NCBI RefSeq assembly: GCF_023078275.1 | Contig: NC_062998.1 | Location: forward strand, 17,435,916 to 17,499,915 | DNA length: 64,000 nt | Direction of reading: 5' to 3' | Origin: Leguminivora glycinivorella | Taxonomy: Eukaryota > Arthropoda > Insecta > Lepidoptera > Tortricidae | Shown: piece after piece, positions 1-11,413 of the stretch | Layout: each line of letters starts with the position of its first letter | Position numbering within the stretch: the stretch's first letter is position 1 | The notes under the pieces: generated by a model | The model's input: the letters and a program-made list of their open reading frames with translations, nothing else | Database searches by the model: none | What the model was told of the DNA's origin: nothing | Program-made: the position numbers and the translations under genes

Positions 1-83
1 ACAGATTGCGTGAGGTCTTTTATAATGTTAACCAAATTCAACATTTTTTATTTTATTTTAAAGTAAGTGTTTTATGTAAAATT

Positions 84-207
84 TCGTACACTAAAGTTAT
101 CCAGCCGATAAAGTTCGTTTGTCCCTTTCTATCACACCAATACGTCGGAAAGGGACAACCGAACTTTATCGGCTTGATAACTTAGTGTACGTTTATGAAT
201 AACGGGG
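84..207. repeat. MITE family A, copy 1 (terminal inverted repeat element)
   Basis: The left arm (about 84-130) and right arm (about 150-207) are inverted copies of each other and share the core AAGTTCGTTTGTCCCTTT. The same arms recur at 4,142-4,254 and 45,074-45,220. The outer left terminus is degraded in this copy. It is a non-autonomous DNA-transposon-like element; the superfamily is not determined. Confidence 0.7.
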
Positions 208-1100
208 TGAGTAGGTATTACCGTACTGTAAAAATGTAATGTATACGGATTAATGAATTTAATATAGATAGGTAATTATTGATATGTGGCAAAACGAAGG
301 AAATTGTTTACACCTTCGCAATAAGTATCTAATGATATTTTTTTTTTAATTTACCATGTTACTTCACGTACCTACTTAGGTACTTATTTTAAAAACTCTA
401 AAAATGTCTATTGAGTTTCTGTCGCAGACCACCATGTGGCTTCTGCATATTCTGCGCTGTGATAGAGTTGCCATAGTAGGTACCCATATAACCATAATCG
501 GTCGCCGTTCCTACGCAAATCCTCCTATTTTGTGTACACACAGGTCTTCGGGTCTCAATGCTTAGTCGCAGTACGGTCGACGTTTAGTCGCGGCGACCCA
601 AATGGGGACGATTGGTAACAGGCACAAATGGTCACAGAAGTGACAGAAGTGTGCACTACGCGTGCACACATTGTTACCGTTTGGCGACTACTTTCCCAAA
701 ATCATTCGTTCATTTCATTCTTTTCAAATGGCGACTGTCAGAGACGTCAAATTAAAAAGAAATAAAATCATTTGACATTAAAACGTAATGGCGTAAGAAT
801 TTGTTAAAGATAAATATTGTTTGCATTTGTAATATAATGTGGGCTAATTACCATGGCCAATTAAATTGCTCGAGTGATTTCATAAAATAAGTCTAAATTT
901 ATCAACGCGCCATCAATTTACCTCAGTTTAACCAGTAATAATATTATTGACTACTCGGTGTTTGCGTGTTATGTATATTGATTGGTGAAGTTTTAGTGCT
1001 CCGGTGCATATACTATACTGAAATAATAAAAATAATGCCTAGAAAACCAATAAAGTTGTTAAAATATGGATTAAGACGGTAATATTCCATGTAAAAAACA

Positions 1101-1150
1101 GTCGCCAAACGGTCACCAAACGGTCAACAAACGGTCGCAAAATGGTCGCA
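1101..1150. repeat. 11-bp short tandem repeat
   Basis: About four imperfect 11-bp units of the type CGGTCAcCAAA run in a row. Part of the same motif occurs inverted at about 677-692 (CCGTTTGGCGACTA), so the 590-1,165 interval may be a decayed foldback element. Confidence 0.5.
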
Positions 1151-1574
1151 GCGTACACGCGTGACCGAAAGCAGTGAATATTTATTGGATTTTCAAAATG
1201 GCTATTTGTATTCATTTTTTCCAGGTATCCTCAAACTTTATAAACAATTAAATATGCCGTCGTACTCAGTTGCCCTCACTAAAGAAGATTAAAAAACAAT
1301 TGTAACGTGCGTACCGAGCTGCTGGGTTGTAAAGGATCGGGGATCATATTATTATGGTCTTCTATAGAGCAACTAGTATTTTGCGGCATTTCACAATTGA
1401 CACTTGTTGAAGTAGTCGTCATTAATACTACTATCAACATTAATTTCAGCGATCTGTACTTCTTTTGTCAAGATTTTTGTATAGATAAGTGTCCACAAAT
1501 TTGTAATGTTAAAGAGACATCAATAAAACGTAGTAGAGTAAATAATGTGTTTTTTTGTAACCCAAACAAAATAC

Positions 1575-1835
1575 TTGTAAGTAGATACGAGTGCGGAAAA
1601 GAGGAAAATCGATACGAGTAGCGATAAATTAATACACGAACGAAGGGAGTGTTTTAAATCGACACGAGTTGTGAATGTCCTTTTCGCACGTGTATCGTAC
1701 GACGATTTTCAGTACCTAAATCTAAGCTAAGAGTTTCGACCAGACAAGAAATGAATCATTGCTTGATTTGCTCGCACTACTGCGTTAAAAAAAGCAACAT
1801 CTGTACTGAAAAAAACTATCATTGCGCAACAGAAA
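1575..1835. repeat. Dispersed repeat family B, copy 1
   Basis: This segment aligns with 45,238-45,462. Shared landmarks include GGGAGTGTTTTAAATCGACA, CGTATCGTACGACG and CATCTGTACTGAAAA. It has imperfect inverted symmetry (ACGAGT... against ...ACTCGT). No coding capacity is seen. Confidence 0.6.
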
Positions 1836-2240
1836 TTCTATTAATATCACAGTAAATACTCTATTTCATTTGATTCCTACTTTTATTGTGTAAAGCAACA
1901 CTACACTTCATTTTTATCAATAAGAATTAAAAATTATATATTTAATACATTAAGTAACTATAAAGTGCTTATCTATTTGTATTATCATTCTGCACTTTTC
2001 TTAACTTTCCCACATTTCTATAAAATGTCGAAGAGTGCTTAAATGATCGTCGTCGTTTATTATTATTTAATTCGCTCATATTTAAATGATTCAAAGCAAC
2101 CAGTCCAAAACTTCACAAGACAGTTTGAGAAACCTTCGTATTTCAGATTGTCATTTGCGGATACAGTGGTTTAGGAGCAGTTCGGTAATCAGACCTACAC
2201 ATGTGTGTACAAATTCTGTCAATGTCACTGTCAGAAACCG

Positions 2241-2412
2241 TTCTGACAGTGACAACGACAGCCACAAATTCGTCCACATGTTGTTACCGTTATGTGTGCA
2301 AACGTCGACTAATAAAGTGTCGTTAAAAGTCATTCTGACAGTGACATTGACAGCCACAAATTCGTACACATTTTGTTACCGTAACGAGTGCACACGACGA
2401 CTACATTTTGTT
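2241..2412. repeat. Imperfect direct duplication, period about 92 bp
   Basis: Two copies start with TTCTGACAGTGAC at 2,241 and 2,333, and both run through GACAGCCACAAATTCGT and TTGTTACCGT. Short stretches of the same words also occur at 600-690. Confidence 0.6.
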
Positions 2413-2530
2413 ATTGTATCAATACGGTCGCATTGTTTGCACGACGTTACCACGCGTTATGTCACATTTGACAGTTAGTTACTGATTTGAAGATTTTGCG
2501 ACTGAAATGGTTGTATGGGTATGTATATAT

Positions 2531-2622
2531 TGTATAATAGGCAACAAGAGGCAAAAAACATATTGTGCTAAAATATTGTATAATAGGCAACAAGAGGCAA
2601 AAAACATATTGTGCTAAAATAT
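2531..2622. repeat. Perfect 46-bp tandem duplication
   Basis: Two adjacent copies of a 46-bp unit begin TGTATAATAGGCAACAAGAG at 2,531 and 2,577. They appear identical over the unit, so the duplication is recent. Confidence 0.85.
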
Positions 2623-2765
2623 TTAAAATACCTACAGTCATTTCCGAAACGTGTGAATTCATGTCAATACTTTCTTTTATCAGTAATATTACACGGAGTA
2701 GGTAAACGTTTCGTGGCAGCGGCAGCGCACACTGCAGAGAGCGCACGTGGACACCGGCGCGGCGC

Positions 2766-3265
2766 CACAGAATATTATAATAGCACAAGTAAAGAAGGCC
2801 CACTGCTTTGATGTTTCCGAAATGCCGCCTTTTTAAATACCTACAACATTCTTACAAAGAAACGAGCCGCACGTGCGCGGCGTCCGGTGATAGGATTACC
2901 AATGGATCCAAACGAATTAATACTCACATTAAATGTTATATTATTATATTCAAGTCTTGAGTACTTTCTAGGTATATACGCTGTATTTATATATTTTTGT
3001 TCAAGGTTCAAACATCACAAGCCCTTTTATTGAAACTTAATCAGTAGTAGATCTTATAAGAATATCTTTTGGTATTTATTTTATTCAATATGTCTATTTA
3101 ATTAAGTATTATTAGCCATTCCACCCGCGGACATCGCTTAAAAAACCTCGCGACGTAAAGTAACAATAGAAAGTGCGAACGTGCATTCCGTGAGAATGTG
3201 CGCCACCCCTGAGTAGGCACCGCCCCCCCCCCCTCAGCGCGTCCTCTGCGGCGCGGCGATAATCA
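2766..3265. repeat. Dispersed 0.5-kb segment C, copy 1
   Basis: About 500 bp is clearly related to 41,218-41,730. Shared blocks include GAAGGCCCACTGCTTTGATG, AAACGAGCCGCACGTGCG and GAAAGTGCGAACGTGC/GAAAATGCGAACGTGC. Divergence and small indels make it an old duplicate or an interspersed element. No inverted ends or conserved open frame are obvious. Confidence 0.7.
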
Positions 3266-3280
3266 CCTAGCCCTAAGGCC

Positions 3281-3430
3281 CTGGCCCCGTAGCCGAATGG
3301 CATTTCTCCGACGCGAAACGAAAACGAAATGTAGTCTGGCTCTGTCGCGCCAATACGCAAGAGCGATAGAGATAGATATCTACTAGCGTTTCGTTTCGTG
3401 AGCGTTTGTGCCATTCGGCTACGCACCCTG
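3281..3430. repeat. MITE family D (CAGG..., GTAGCCGAATGGCA), copy 1
   Basis: Terminal inverted repeats carry GTAGCCGAATGGCA and TGCCATTCGGCTACG. The interior is shared with 26,385-26,534 (opposite orientation) and 40,220-40,379. A homopolymer C run at about 3,223-3,233 lies just outside. Confidence 0.75.
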
Positions 3431-4141
3431 GTTTCTCTGGCCCGTCACACGCGCCCGGCGGCGTTTGGATGTGAGCCGCATGTGCCGCTGTGCCACACGC
3501 TGTCGGTCGCGGGTGCGTGGGTTTTCTGACCCTTGGTCACCCGTCGTCGGCGACGGAACTCAGAAGCTCTGGTAGACTGATTTTTGAACTGTTGTGTTGT
3601 GCTCTGATCAAAATGAATGCAAAAATACTTACATTGTAATTCTTAGAGGAAGAAGATTATACGCGACTTAATCCGTTTCCATATAAATATTGATATTACC
3701 CAAAAAAAGAGACAGTCAAACGATATTTTTGTATGAAACCGGCAAAAAGAAAGTGAAATTTTTAACTTGGTACTCAAACACTTGCATTGTAGTAAAGAAA
3801 AATTTACATCATATATTCGATTAAGTATATCGAAAACAGTTCACAGAAGTACAATTCATCCATTGAATTACTATGTACTAACATACTAGAAATTACACCC
3901 CAAACAAAGTCTGTGCTCCGGCCGGCACCGCGCGGCGCATGCGTGGGGAGGTACCGTGTCATACTCATACTCATTTATTTATAATATTGTTACATATTAC
4001 ACGTCACAATTGATTTAGGTACATAATTATTATATGGTATATTAAAATTAAAATTAAAATTAGAGTAAGACTTGACCAATGACCACCTAGACGCGACACT
4101 CTTAGTGTAGACCTTTTTTTATACTTTTTGTAAAATACTAA

Positions 4142-4254
4142 CCCCCTTATTCATAAACGCACACTAAAGTTATCAAGCCGATAAAGTTCGTTTGTCCCTT
4201 TTCGGCGTATTGGTGTGATAGAAATGTGATTATGTTAAATTATGAATAAGGGGG
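4142..4254. repeat. MITE family A, copy 2
   Basis: The termini are CCCCCTTATTCATAA and TTATGAATAAGGGGG. The left arm is intact, while the right arm has lost most of its inner part relative to the 45-kb copy. Confidence 0.75.
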
Positions 4255-5095
4255 TAAGTAGTTTAATTTTAGCACTATCATACATTGTGCTATGTTTAAG
4301 TTCTACTAAGTGAAACAAAAATACATTATTGATTTTTTTCATATACCTACTTTAATTGCCCTTGAAGAAAATCATAGGTAATAACCTATAACAATAATAA
4401 TTGTATGAAAATATCGATTACAACTCGTGTTAGAACTGTGTAGTATTCATAAGTATAACGTGAAATAAATTTAACATTTCTCTTTTATATATTACAAACA
4501 GAATATAATCACAATTACTATACTTCATTACCTACATGTCAAGTCTGTGCAATTATGATGCGATTAATCTATGATTTCGTTCAACAAAATGGCAGCGATA
4601 GCTTCGCGTTTGAGGAGCGCGTCCCTTCATTCAAATAATTACTTAAATAAAGATCGATTAACATAGCGTGTATACTAACCGATTAAATGTGACACGTCAG
4701 TTTTATTCGATTTTCTCGTATGGCTTAAACAGCATCTTGTTGCGCAGGAAGGCATTTTTACATTTTATTTGTGTGCAGGCAGAAACATAAGTCCAATGGA
4801 CTTATGTTTGTAGCGCAAACGTTTTGCTCGCAGTGTCCTCTCTAGTATTACCTCAATGAGTTCATCATTATCTTTAGTGAAGTCAGTCATTTTCCATATC
4901 AAGACGCCACCCGCCGTCCGTTGCTATTGTACAAAACGAATACAGACCGTCGCGTGCGGCGTGTGACCTTCGCCCGTCGAACCACCCGCCACCGGCGACG
5001 TTTCAAAGAAACAACCCTCAAACATTTCCGAACAAAACATTCGAACGTCGTCAGTCGCGGACCCGCGTAAAAAACCACAACACGTTCTATGAACA

Positions 5096-6025
5096 TTGGT
5101 CAAGTGCGAGTCGGTTTTCGACTTTTCCATACAAAGAACTCATGAGCGCCTGAACGACTGTGATGGCAAAGTTAACTTTCCGCACTTTCAAGACTTTACG
5201 TATATATCTCGGAAACGATAAGAGATAGAGCAAAATGGACTTCAGATTTGGGCTGTCGTTGGCACAAATTCTATGTTTTCGTCAACAGAGACCTTTTTTT
5301 GGACCGATTTGAACAAAATTTTGCTCAGTCCACTTACAAACGGTCTTAAGCGCCTCCTTTTTAGTAGGAACTTAAGTCATTTTGGCAAACGAAAAAAAAA
5401 ATTGAACAATTTCTAAAAAGAAAAAGACAGAAATGAATTTCTTTCTACCTATCCATCACACTTACAAAATTTTAAGACGTTTAGTAACTGCTTGCAGCGT
5501 CAGTGAGTGAAAATCTTAATTTGAGTTTGTTTCTCGTAAGTCCGACTTACGCTTGACTGTAGATTTCTAATAGGTTTTCCTGTAATCTACAGGTAGAGGG
5601 CTATCTCGTGTATTTTTTTGAAAATTTTACGCTAAGTAGTTTCGGAGATAAGGGGGGGGGAATGGTCATTTTTTGTCTATTTTCTTAAATTACTTCTAAA
5701 ATACCAAAATTAAAAATTTAAAAAAAATATATTTCAAATGCTCATAAAATGCTCTTTCATTTGATATATAACACAATATAGTTTTAATAACTTTGATTTT
5801 TAATTTTCAAGTTTACCCCCCAAAAGTGACCCCTATGATTAAATTTCATTTAATTAAATTACATGTCCGTCTTTGGGCCACAGGTTTACATACGTGTGCC
5901 AAATTTCAAGTAAATCGGTCCAGTAGTTTCGGAGAAATCGGCTGTAACAGAGGGACAGACAGACACACGAGTGATCCTATAAGGGTTCCGTTTTTCCTCT
6001 TTGAGGTACGGAACCCTAAAAAGGT
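5096..6025. repeat. Dispersed repeat family E, long copy
   Basis: The segment starts GGTCAAGTGCGAGTCGG and ends with AAGGGTTCCG...GGTACGGAACCCTAAAAA. A related element with the same two ends lies at 21,544-22,525. It contains no intact frame. I take it for a non-autonomous or decayed transposon copy of a type common in lepidopteran genomes; the class is not assigned. Confidence 0.55.
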
Positions 6026-7161
6026 CTTCTATAGTAACTATGTAATTACAAAACTTACAAACCAGTGGTTCCGTACGCGGCCTAAGGGACAACGGCTCGT
6101 GCCCGTGTGGAATTGTGGATAGATACTCGTATTTGTCTATTCTGATTGGTGTTTGCCAGTGATCGGATTGGTGTCGGTATTTTTCACAAATCAAAGCTTG
6201 GGGTAGGTGTGGATGGATGTTTGGCATATGTGTATTGTTTATGGCAATATTGGCAAAGTGAGAGTGTGTGGAGCCGCTATAGGTATAGTTTTGCTTACTC
6301 TACCAAGTTATAGATGCTGGTTTGGTTGCAGGTATGCTAGCAACATGAATATCTAGTCAACCTAGCGGTTGCAACTTTATTCTGACTTGGTAATTTTAGG
6401 AGATAATAATATGTATAATTTGATAATCATATATCAAAACTTCCCGGCCCTTTCCTTGAGCCGCTTGAGCTTATCATAATATAATACAAATTAAAAACTG
6501 TATTGATAAATAACGATCTTTATAACATCTTAATGTATTCTCCACTACAGTTCCACGACGTACAACAGATTTTAAACAAGTATTTTAGTAACAAAGACAC
6601 ACGAGAAACACTATTTTCCCTGCACCAGTCAAGCAATAAAAATGAATGAACACCGATGAGATAGCCAGCCACCAACGCCCGCCCTAATTGATTAAATTAA
6701 ACTCGTATACCAACTCCTGCCGTCGCATTACTTCGCGCTAGAAAATACAACAGCGAATTTGTCCCTAACTAAACTAATTAAGATGTCCCCTCGAGCATTT
6801 CTATTTTTTACAGAATAAAACCTTGTGCCTACTGTTTTCGGCAACTTTAGGTGCTGTCAATTAATATTGCTTTAACAAACTGACGAATTCTTTGAGTAGG
6901 ATCAGTAAGTTGGATAAGGTAACAAACGATTAAGGGATGCATCCAGCATTTACTTAATTTGACTCAGTAAATAGTAAGTAAATAGGTACCTACCTTTCAC
7001 TATGAAATATTACAATACGAAAATAACGAAGTACCAATTTGCAATACACAAACAGGAAACGAAGTAGTTGGGACACGTAAAGTAGGTACCAACGTATCTA
7101 GAATGTACCTACCATAAGACATACAAAAGATCCTTTGCTCCATAACAAATTACTGTAGGTA

Positions 7162-7274
7162 CAGTCAACCAATTGGAACCCTAGGCCATTGTAGAACTAT
7201 GTCACAGTGACGTTATAAATCAGATTGTAAGGAATCTCTTACTGCTTGTCATTTGACATGGTTGTACAGTTGTA
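7162..7274. repeat. MITE family F, partial copy joined head-to-head to the next
   Basis: It starts CAGTCAACCAATTGGAACCC after a GTA and reads as the inverted complement of the adjacent full copy. Its far terminus is lost at the junction near 7,270. Confidence 0.7.
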
Positions 7275-7408
7275 CAGTCAGACAATTGGAACCCTAGGCC
7301 ACTCTACAACCATGTCAAAATGACAAGCAGTAAGAGATTTCTTACAATCTGATTTATAACGTCACTATGACATAGTTCTACAGTGGTCTAGGGTTATTTG
7401 GTAGACTG
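7275..7408. repeat. MITE family F, near-complete copy
   Basis: A 134-bp element with CAGTC termini flanked by TA on both sides. Related 136-bp copies lie at 35,521-35,656 and 44,429-44,564. CAGTC ends with a TA duplication suggest a Tc1/mariner-type non-autonomous element (inference). Confidence 0.75.
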
Positions 7409-9059
7409 TACATAGGTATCGTAAAAATTATATTATATCTTCAAAAAAAACTTCTGATGTCAAATACATATCATTCGCCAACACAAAAGCAAAAGCAGGA
7501 AAATAATAATATCAAATGAAGGTAAAACGCGGCAAAAATAAATACCGCCCGTTCGCAATGTAGGTAAATGTACATTTTCAAGTTAGTGTTTGTAGATCTG
7601 CCGCAGCTGCAGCTGATAAAATAAATTACTCGGCGTCGCACCACAAACATTACTGCTTTTTCAATATTTGTTTAAATTATTAAGTCAATATTCAAATTGT
7701 ACCTATTTAATGCATTTTAACAGGAAATGCGACGAGATATTAAATAACTTATTTATTCTTGGAAATTGAAGTTCTTGGAAGTTACACTATTGAGACAGAA
7801 AAAGCTTTTCCCATTTCTAATACGATTATTTATTACATTTTCTAAGGTCAGGTAGTAAATACGCCTATGGAAAACGTTATCTCTGAAAATCGGATACCTA
7901 TTTAGTTATTTTACATCAGCGTAAAAGTATCTTCGCTTTTTCAACATAGTTCTCTCTAGTGACTCTAGCAACTCTACCGACCCATCCCACCGAGTCAGTG
8001 TTTCGTAAAAACGAAATAACTTAAATTAGTTACAGTCGCACTTTCTTTTTAATTTACTGCAGTTTATGTTATAGTTTCTTACAGACAGACATAATTATTG
8101 ACACATCATACCATCATGTACCATAAGCACATTCAGTGCCAGCGCGTGCTACGCGCCACAAACGTAGATATCCGTAACATGGGGAAATGCGTATTGTAGT
8201 GAAAAGCTTCTACGAAACAGGTCCCTGCTAACGGGTCACTGACATTCAATATAAACGTATTTATTTTTATATGCGACACTGCTCACAGAACTCTGGAGAT
8301 GAAATATTTACAATCACAATACTATTAGAATAGGGCAGAATAATTTCGGAAATATACAATTTTTTTTTTTTTTTTTTTCAAATTGTCAAATAAAGTCTAA
8401 ACTATGGCGGTAAATATAATAGAATACCTACAACTTTACTGTACTAACTAGTATTTAAATAAAGTTAAGGAAAATTATGAAAATGTAAGTATTTTTTTAC
8501 AGTAAGTACATATGGACATATGGACCTTTTTATTACAAGCTTTTTCACCTCACTAGCTCGGAAATGACTTTTTTATTCTAAAAACAGATAGCAAAATCGC
8601 ATTTTATCCACAAGAGTGCAAAGAATATTTGAAACCCGAACGTGTCATTAGTTATTTTTTTAAATATAAATTCTTGTGAAGGCATGTCCCAGACGGGACA
8701 ATTTTCTCCCTGTGCTTAAATTGTCTTAACAAATCATGTGATGTGAACGTAAAAATAATTTCATATCGAATTGTATCCGACTAAAAACATTAAATTCAAA
8801 CAATGTTATAACATGATTTTACCATAAAACACTTGAAATCGTACAAAAAATTGTATTTTTGACTTTTCCACTGTACTTATTCAGAGCGCACCTTAAGTAA
8901 CATTGCAATCTCAAAACGCGTGAAACGGAACGCACCCAAATAGATTTTTCTTCTTGATTCTTGATTTGAAACTTTTGTGGTGTCGGTGGGTGCATGGTGG
9001 AAATTGTAATAAACGCAAATTGACTTATTTCTGTGCAATTTATGTTCCAGTTGTTTTTT

Positions 9060-9116
9060 AACCCCCGACGCAAAAACGAAGGGGTGTTATAAGTTTGACG
9101 TGTCTGTCTGTGTGTA

Positions 9117-9196
<80 letters not shown>

Positions 9197-9350
9197 TGTC
9201 TGTGGCATTGTAGCTCTCGAACGGATGAACCGATTTTGATTTAGTTTTTTTGTCTGAAAGCTGAGTTAGTCGGGAGTGTTCTTAGCCATGTTTCATTAAA
9301 ATCGGTCCACTATATCACGGTCGGGGTTTTTTTCAAAATTTTAATTTTGT
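9060..9350 (+). repeat. Dispersed repeat G with embedded TCTG/TG microsatellite
   Basis: The segment opens with CCCCCGACGCAAAAACGAAG, passes through a (TCTG)n then (TG)n tract at about 9,119-9,202, and continues with GTAGCTCTCGAACGGATGAA. This is a repeat tail style I associate with lepidopteran genomes. The open frames across it are microsatellite artefacts. Confidence 0.6.
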
Positions 9351-9359
9351 GGTTATATT

Positions 9360-9600
9360 GCGTGTTTCCTCGCTTTAGTGAGGTGAAAAGTTATGTGTTA
9401 CACACGGGATGCAAAGTTATTTTACCTCGTGTGTATTGCAACACTCTCTACGCTCAGGATTCTATTTTTGAACTACTCGCTTCGCTCAGGACTTCAACCA
9501 TAGAATCCATTCGCTAGCTCGTAGTTCAACCCTAGAATCCATTCGCTAGTTCGTGTTGCAATTCCACACTCGGTTAAAATACAACTTTGCTCCCTTGTAT
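9360..9600. repeat. Dispersed repeat family H, decayed copy
   Basis: It carries CGCTTTAGTGAGGTGAAAAG, CACTCGGTTAAAATACAACT and TTGCTCCCTTGTATAACAAA in the same order as the family H copies at 18.4, 19.0, 30.2 and 42.1 kb, but is more diverged. A partial start (CCTCACTAGCTCGGAAATGA) lies at 8,549-8,568. Confidence 0.6.
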
Positions 9601-10194
9601 AACAAATAACTATTATTTAACTTGCAATGTAAGTATGTATGTATGTTTGGGTGAAATCTTGCGACTCAATTTTGATGCAGATATCTTTAACCACAGAATC
9701 TTTAACCGATTGTGCCGAAATTTTGCACACATATGTAAATCACGTGACAATGCAATATTATGGTGTCGTGGAGCTGATCTGATGCCGGAGCAGAAAGGTG
9801 GCCATAGGAACTCTGTAATGAAATGTCGTATCTCCATCGAGTAAGGGGTTTTTAAAAACGTCTCGGAGAGCAGTAGATGACTATTGAGAGGAAAGTACAG
9901 TCAGCGATAAAAGCTTGTGGCAAAAATGAAATGTTGCGAAAAAAAAAATATTTTGGCATTAGTTCGCAAAGCAGTACTTCGTAACTCGTGTCGATTACAT
10001 ACAATCCCTTCGGTTGTTTTGATTTACCGCTGCTCGTTTAGAATTTTCTTTTTTTCGTAATGTACCTACTAATTTTATTCCATTTTTGGGCCGCGTGTTA
10101 AAGATCCGTTTCCTAAATGGACTGAAACTTAAATTTAGTGTAATTTGCTTACACTTTACAGATAATTAGTTTAATATAAAACAATAAACAAGAA

Positions 10195-10570
10195 CCCGTG
10201 TGGTGACGGGTGAAGAATTTCACCACCCCCTTTCTTCCCGTGGGTGTCGTAAAAGTCGACTGTGGGATATGGGTTAAATTGTGGCTTAGGCGAGAGGCTG
10301 GCAACCTGTCACTGCACTTTTTGCCAAGAGTAGCACTGAAACTTAGTAGTTCACAGTGGCGGAGCGTCGATACAACTCGATTCCCAACGGGTTCCCTAAA
10401 ATTCTCTAGTATCTGTAGAAGTCCATACAAAACAGATGCCAAAAACCCCTCCGGCTTTACCATCGAAAATTTTCACGCCCCGCCACTGGTAGTTCATGTA
10501 CCTACCCCTTTATGGGATACAAAGACAGGCGTGTTTTCGGATAGCAAAGAGTGCCTTTATCAGTTGGGGT
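10195..10570 (+). mobile_element. Retroelement-like tail fragment split by a hAT-type MITE
   Basis: The fragment contains CCCGTGGGTGTCGTAAAAG and TTTTTGCCAAGAGTAGCACT, words I associate with lepidopteran LINE 3' regions. It is interrupted at 10,354-10,488. An uninterrupted version of the same junction exists at about 63,630-63,700. No coding remains. Confidence 0.55.
10354..10488. mobile_element. hAT-type MITE, copy 1 (135 bp)
   Basis: The terminal inverted repeats read CAGTGGCGGAGCGTC on the left and CACGCCCCGCCACTG on the right. The element is flanked by a perfect 8-bp direct repeat GTAGTTCA at 10,346-10,353 and 10,489-10,496. CAG... termini and an 8-bp duplication are the hallmark of hAT transposons. 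It has no transposase, so it moved in trans. Confidence 0.9.
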
Positions 10571-11318
10571 GGTGAAAAATATCTTCAACATCACATGAAA
10601 GTATTATATTGTCGTTCTATGTACTCGATCTCTCCTTTTAAGTTGTTTATCCATAAACGTTTAAGTCACGACAGGGTAGCTGGAAACGGATAATGCTTTT
10701 CTGAATAAAAGCGGCGACAAAAGCCGCATGAACATCGTTCCTTTGCCATTGATACTTTGATCACGATGTTCAGCTTGATATTGCGCTGACACTTTTATTA
10801 GTAGTAAACTCGTAATCTCGTAATTTAATACGTGCCGTTCTTAAGAGGGCGTGTAATGTCAGAAAATTTGAAGAGAACAAAAGATTTAACGCGTCACGTG
10901 AAACTTGAGATAGGTACCTATATGAGAGTCAGATGCTTTACCTGTTTCCAATAAATAAATAAAAGAACATTGCACGGGCCTGTTCACACTAGAGAGAATA
11001 AATCTGGAAAAAGCTGTAAGTACCTACTCATCCGATTAACCGACATGTAAAATAGTAAATTTTGAACAAAAGAAAAACCAGAAACCGGTTCCACTTCCAC
11101 CTGTACTTGCAGAAACACGGCTAAGAATATTGTCAGCCTAAGAGTATGTTTATTTATTTATTTATTAGGAGAACAAACAGATTTAAATGTACATACTTTT
11201 GTATAAAAACTAAATTATATGGTAAACATGCATTTACCTCCACATCAGTTCTCACCGAGACATACATTGATACATTGACTAACAAAATAATATGCGAACG
11301 TCGTTGTCCGGCCACCGA

Positions 11319-11413
11319 TCAGACGTTATCCAGGTACGGTGACGCAGGTGGAGCGCGCCCGCTGGACCGGCAAGGGGACGGCAACGTACCGGAATTCGCC
11401 GAGTCCTGCCGCA
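11319..11413 (-). CDS. Candidate terminal coding exon of an unidentified gene
   Basis: This is a GC-rich island in AT-rich DNA. On the minus strand an AG acceptor (GTCGCAG) is followed by an open frame of 30 codons ending in TGA at 11,319-11,321. The C-terminus is rich in Ser, Pro and Gly and ends PPASPYLDNV. The start phase (two bases completing a split codon) is the one left by the candidate exon at 17,524-17,640. The protein is not recognised. The alternatives are a chance open frame or a regulatory island; transcript evidence is needed to decide. Confidence 0.3.

Larger units (their letters stand above)
1..11318. other. Repeat-rich non-coding stretch, no gene seen
   Basis: No open frame here has the length, composition or splice context of a gene. 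The stretch holds the MITE and dispersed-repeat copies listed separately, plus AT-rich unique DNA. The parts I could not assign to any repeat are roughly 210-1,090, 3,480-4,130, 4,260-5,090, 6,030-7,160 and 7,410-9,050. The patch at 4,900-5,090 is GC-richer and open on the minus strand, but no frame looks like protein. Confidence 0.5.

Noticed and set aside
1307..1621. 104-codon plus-strand frame
   Set aside because: AT-rich chance frame, partly overlapping a dispersed repeat; no domain or splice context.
3112..3426. 104-codon minus-strand frame at the junction of segment C and a MITE
   Set aside because: It crosses the border of two independent repeats, so it cannot be an ancestral gene.
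8819..9208. 129-codon frame with Thr-His and Asp-Arg-Gln-Thr runs
   Set aside because: It is produced by the TG/TCTG microsatellite inside a dispersed repeat.
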